In this document: piece after piece, positions 63,101-64,000 of the stretch
How the letters are laid out: the number at the start of each line of letters is the position of its first letter
Numbering within the stretch: the first letter of the stretch is position 1
Source of the DNA: Alphaproteobacteria bacterium
GTDB taxonomy: Bacteria; Pseudomonadota; Alphaproteobacteria; Reyranellales; Reyranellaceae
Reading direction: 5' to 3'
Length of the DNA: 64,000 nucleotides
Assembly: GCA_016869975.1 (NCBI GenBank)
Contig: VGCZ01000001.1
Span: 121,328 to 185,327, forward strand
Made by a program: the position numbers and the translations under genes
The notes under the pieces: generated by a model
The model's database searches: none
What the model saw: the letters and a program-made list of their open reading frames with translations, nothing else
What the model was told of the DNA's origin: nothing

Positions 63101-63501
63101 GCATCGCCAATATCGTCATCTGGCCGCACGTGTTCGAAAAGCACCGCCGCATCGTGATGACCTCGCGGTTGCTGCTCGTCAGAGGCAGGGTGCAACGCGA
63201 GAAGGAAGTGATCCATCTCGTCGCCGACCATCTGGAAGACCTGTCGGGCTGGCTCGACGGCCTGGCCGACATCGACGAGACGATCGATCCGACGCCGCGC
63301 GACAAACGAAGCCAGCGCGTACCATCACCGCCGCGCAATCGCTTCAACCACCCACGCGACCTGGTGGTCTGGACGCGCGCCGATGCGGTCAGGCATGGCG
63401 AGCCCGAGCCCCGCGATATCCAACGCGCCCGCGAGGCCGAAGCGGCTCGTCCCTACGGCGCCGTACGCCGAATCGGGGCGCGCTCTCGCGACTTCCACTG
63501 A
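60121..63501 (+). CDS. dnaE2: Error-prone DNA polymerase DnaE2
   Basis: The 1126-residue C-family polymerase carries out translesion synthesis with ImuA and ImuB. It has an N-terminal PHP domain (YAELQVTTNFSFLRSGSHPK, GITDRCTLAGV), the palm with PPDIDVDFEHERREE near residue 380 (two catalytic Asp) and the third Asp near residue 533 in LKVDVLALGML. It also has a thumb/fingers helical part and a C-terminal OB fold (SGVVFATLEDETGIANIVIW). The length is usual for DnaE2 and shorter than the replicative DnaE. The ATG at 60121 is preceded by a MITE-like element, so the SOS transcript from imuA may be interrupted or modified there. Confidence 0.96.
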   Translation: MLGPFRYAELQVTTNFSFLRSGSHPKELIGRGADLGLTAIGITDRCTLAGVVQAHVAARHVNNQGGRIKLLIGSRIDTQDGLSLLLYPTDLPAYSRLTRLLTLGNSVAPKGQCHLMRDDLAQYAEGLIAIALPPRDVDDPGFPHKLSFLSDVYRERCYLAGSVSARGDDARRLASIETLARQHRTPMVATNDVHYHAPDRRALQDVVTAIRLGRTVDTLGFHRFANAERHLKSPNEMARLFRKYPAAIARTVEIADACAFDLDQPKYVYPAECEPGETAQEKLERLTWKGAEWRYYGTVPDEVREQIHKEFALIRERDYASYFLTVHDIVQYARSNNILCQGRGSAANSAVCYCLGVTAVDPSRHKLLFARFLSSNRNEPPDIDVDFEHERREEVIQWIYGRYGRERAGLAATVIAYRSRSAIRDVGKALGLSADTLGILADTVWGMGVGGIDEKHVREAGLDPQDRRLALALRLSSTLIDFPRHLSQHVGGFVFTADRLDALVPIQNAAMKDRTVVEWNKDDLDSLRILKVDVLALGMLTCIRKGLDLIRALYGETFDLATIPKEEKAVYDMLCKADSLGVFQVESRAQMSMLPRLRPRNFYDLVIEVAIVRPGPIQGDMVHPYLRRRDGIEKPDYVKPELEEALKRTLGVPLFQEQAMQIAIIAARFTEAEADGLRKAMATFRHNGTIHNYRARFIDGMVANDYPRDFAERCFKQIEGFGEYGFPESHAASFALLVYASSWIKYYFPDVFSCALLNSQPMGFYAPGQIVRDAREHGIVVLPPDINISDWDNTLEKLPPAAALRKDERRSGMGEALPALYALRLGFRQIEGAKQAEMEQLVKRRGAGYRDMTDLWRRGEVSRMQIEVLARADAFGSLGLSRRDVLWAAKSLRDDRLPLLDAVLTTDREPKVVLPKAALGEQVVDDYVSLRLSLRKHPLALLRPRLDAGKVVLASQLATAPLDKSISVCGLVLVRQRPGTASGVVFATLEDETGIANIVIWPHVFEKHRRIVMTSRLLLVRGRVQREKEVIHLVADHLEDLSGWLDGLADIDETIDPTPRDKRSQRVPSPPRNRFNHPRDLVVWTRADAVRHGEPEPRDIQRAREAEAARPYGAVRRIGARSRDFH

Positions 63502-63518
63502 TGCGGAGGCAGATAACG

Positions 63519-64000
63519 ATGCCGCTTCAGTATTCTCTTGGTTTCGAGCAGCCCAGGCCATCGCGTCCGCCTGTCCGGTCAGACCGGATTTCGTCCGATC
63601 GAACCAACAAGCTTCTGATCCTGGTCAAACCGGATGAAGAGGCCGCCATTCGCATCGCCCGTATCGCCGACGAACTCGCCGCCGATCTTGGCTTCATGGG
63701 CCGGCTGGTACGACGGGACCTCCTGCACTTCACCATCCATCCCATCGGCCTCTACGCCGAGGTGCCTCGATCGGTCGTCGCCGCGGTGGAGGCGTGCGGG
63801 AACACGGTCCGGATGCGCCCTTTCACCGTATCGCTGAACGTGGCGAAGAACTTCCACCGCAAGAGCGGCATCCCGCTGATCGTGCTGTGCGGCGACGATG
63901 GTGTTCTCGGCCTCCGGACGCTACACGACACGCTCGGTGTCGCACTGACGACGACGTTCGGCTCCGTCCGCCCCTCGTCCTTCGAGCCGCACATGACGTT
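63519..64000 (+). CDS. 2H phosphoesterase (2'-5' RNA ligase/ThpR family), truncated at the window edge
   Basis: An open frame from ATG 63519 to the right edge codes for at least 160 residues. It shows both histidine motifs of the 2H family: LHFTIHPIG (His-x-Thr) near residue 75 and EPHMT near residue 157. The middle part (NLVKNF-like SLNVAKNFHRKSG, PLIVLCGDDGVLGLR) fits the ThpR/LigT group, which makes or cleaves 2'-5' bonds in RNA or small cyclic phosphates. The start is 18 bp after the dnaE2 stop, with GGAGG-like GCGGAGGC before it. The C-terminus is outside the window. Confidence 0.85.
   Translation, partial: MPLQYSLGFEQPRPSRPPVRSDRISSDRTNKLLILVKPDEEAAIRIARIADELAADLGFMGRLVRRDLLHFTIHPIGLYAEVPRSVVAAVEACGNTVRMRPFTVSLNVAKNFHRKSGIPLIVLCGDDGVLGLRTLHDTLGVALTTTFGSVRPSSFEPHMT

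Overview
The window is a high-GC chromosomal segment of a free-living alphaproteobacterium. The evidence is gene order (dprA-topA-rnr-DUF983, and dapA-smpB next to a lytic transglycosylase), an SOS cassette imuA-imuB-dnaE2, and a LexA box of the alphaproteobacterial GAAC-N7-GAAC type. The heavy load of CoA-ester enzymes, TauD-type dioxygenases, ABC and TRAP uptake genes and M20 hydrolases resembles Rhodospirillales or Reyranella-like soil and water bacteria. I cannot fix the genus. I saw no tRNA, rRNA, CRISPR array or intact insertion sequence.

Layout. (1) 0-13.2 kb: an accessory catabolic and uptake region. It holds a family-5 substrate-binding protein and two DppB/DppC-type permeases far apart from each other. 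Between them lie an esterase, two TauD-like dioxygenases, two SDRs, a BNR-repeat protein, an MFS transporter and two minus-strand proteins of unknown function. (2) 13.3-23.5 kb: a housekeeping block with a membrane protein, DprA, TopA, RNase R (TTG start), a DUF983 protein, a DUF4189-like secreted protein and an S41 lipoprotein protease. (3) 23.5-31.8 kb: an M20 amidohydrolase, a thiolase-like protein, and a minus-strand leucine-degradation operon (MCC beta, enoyl-CoA hydratase, MCC alpha, quinone oxidoreductase). (4) 32.0-35.8 kb: the most unusual locus. A SARP/BTAD-type regulator, a 74-residue peptide made almost wholly of 15-residue repeats, an intrinsic terminator, and a DUF6065-like protein all lie on the minus strand below an AT-rich island. 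(5) 35.8-45.5 kb: a CBS protein; a TPR beta-barrel protein with a FecR-domain partner; a TRAP binding protein; dapA-smpB-acyl-CoA dehydrogenase; a lytic transglycosylase with a HAD hydrolase; and a second CBS gene behind an FNR/FixK-type box. (6) 45.8-57.3 kb: a DpgC-like protein, a threonine-dehydratase-like enzyme overlapping a membrane class III cyclase, a two-component system, a GNAT protein beside a metallo-beta-lactamase-fold protein that lacks its metal-binding segment, an M20 carbamoylase, a CoA-transferase with an esterase, and a UlaG-like hydrolase. (7) 57.4-64 kb: the LexA-controlled mutasome imuA-imuB-dnaE2, with a MITE-like element before dnaE2 and a truncated 2H phosphoesterase at the right edge.

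Best candidate for an undescribed system: the repeat peptide at 33040-33264 with its DUF6065-like neighbour and SARP-like regulator. Its layout is like that of a multi-core ribosomal peptide precursor, but no established maturation enzyme is present, so this is inference. Also worth checking are the deleted metallo-beta-lactamase-fold protein, the FNR-type box placed exactly for a leaderless CBS gene, and the DpgC-like enzyme.
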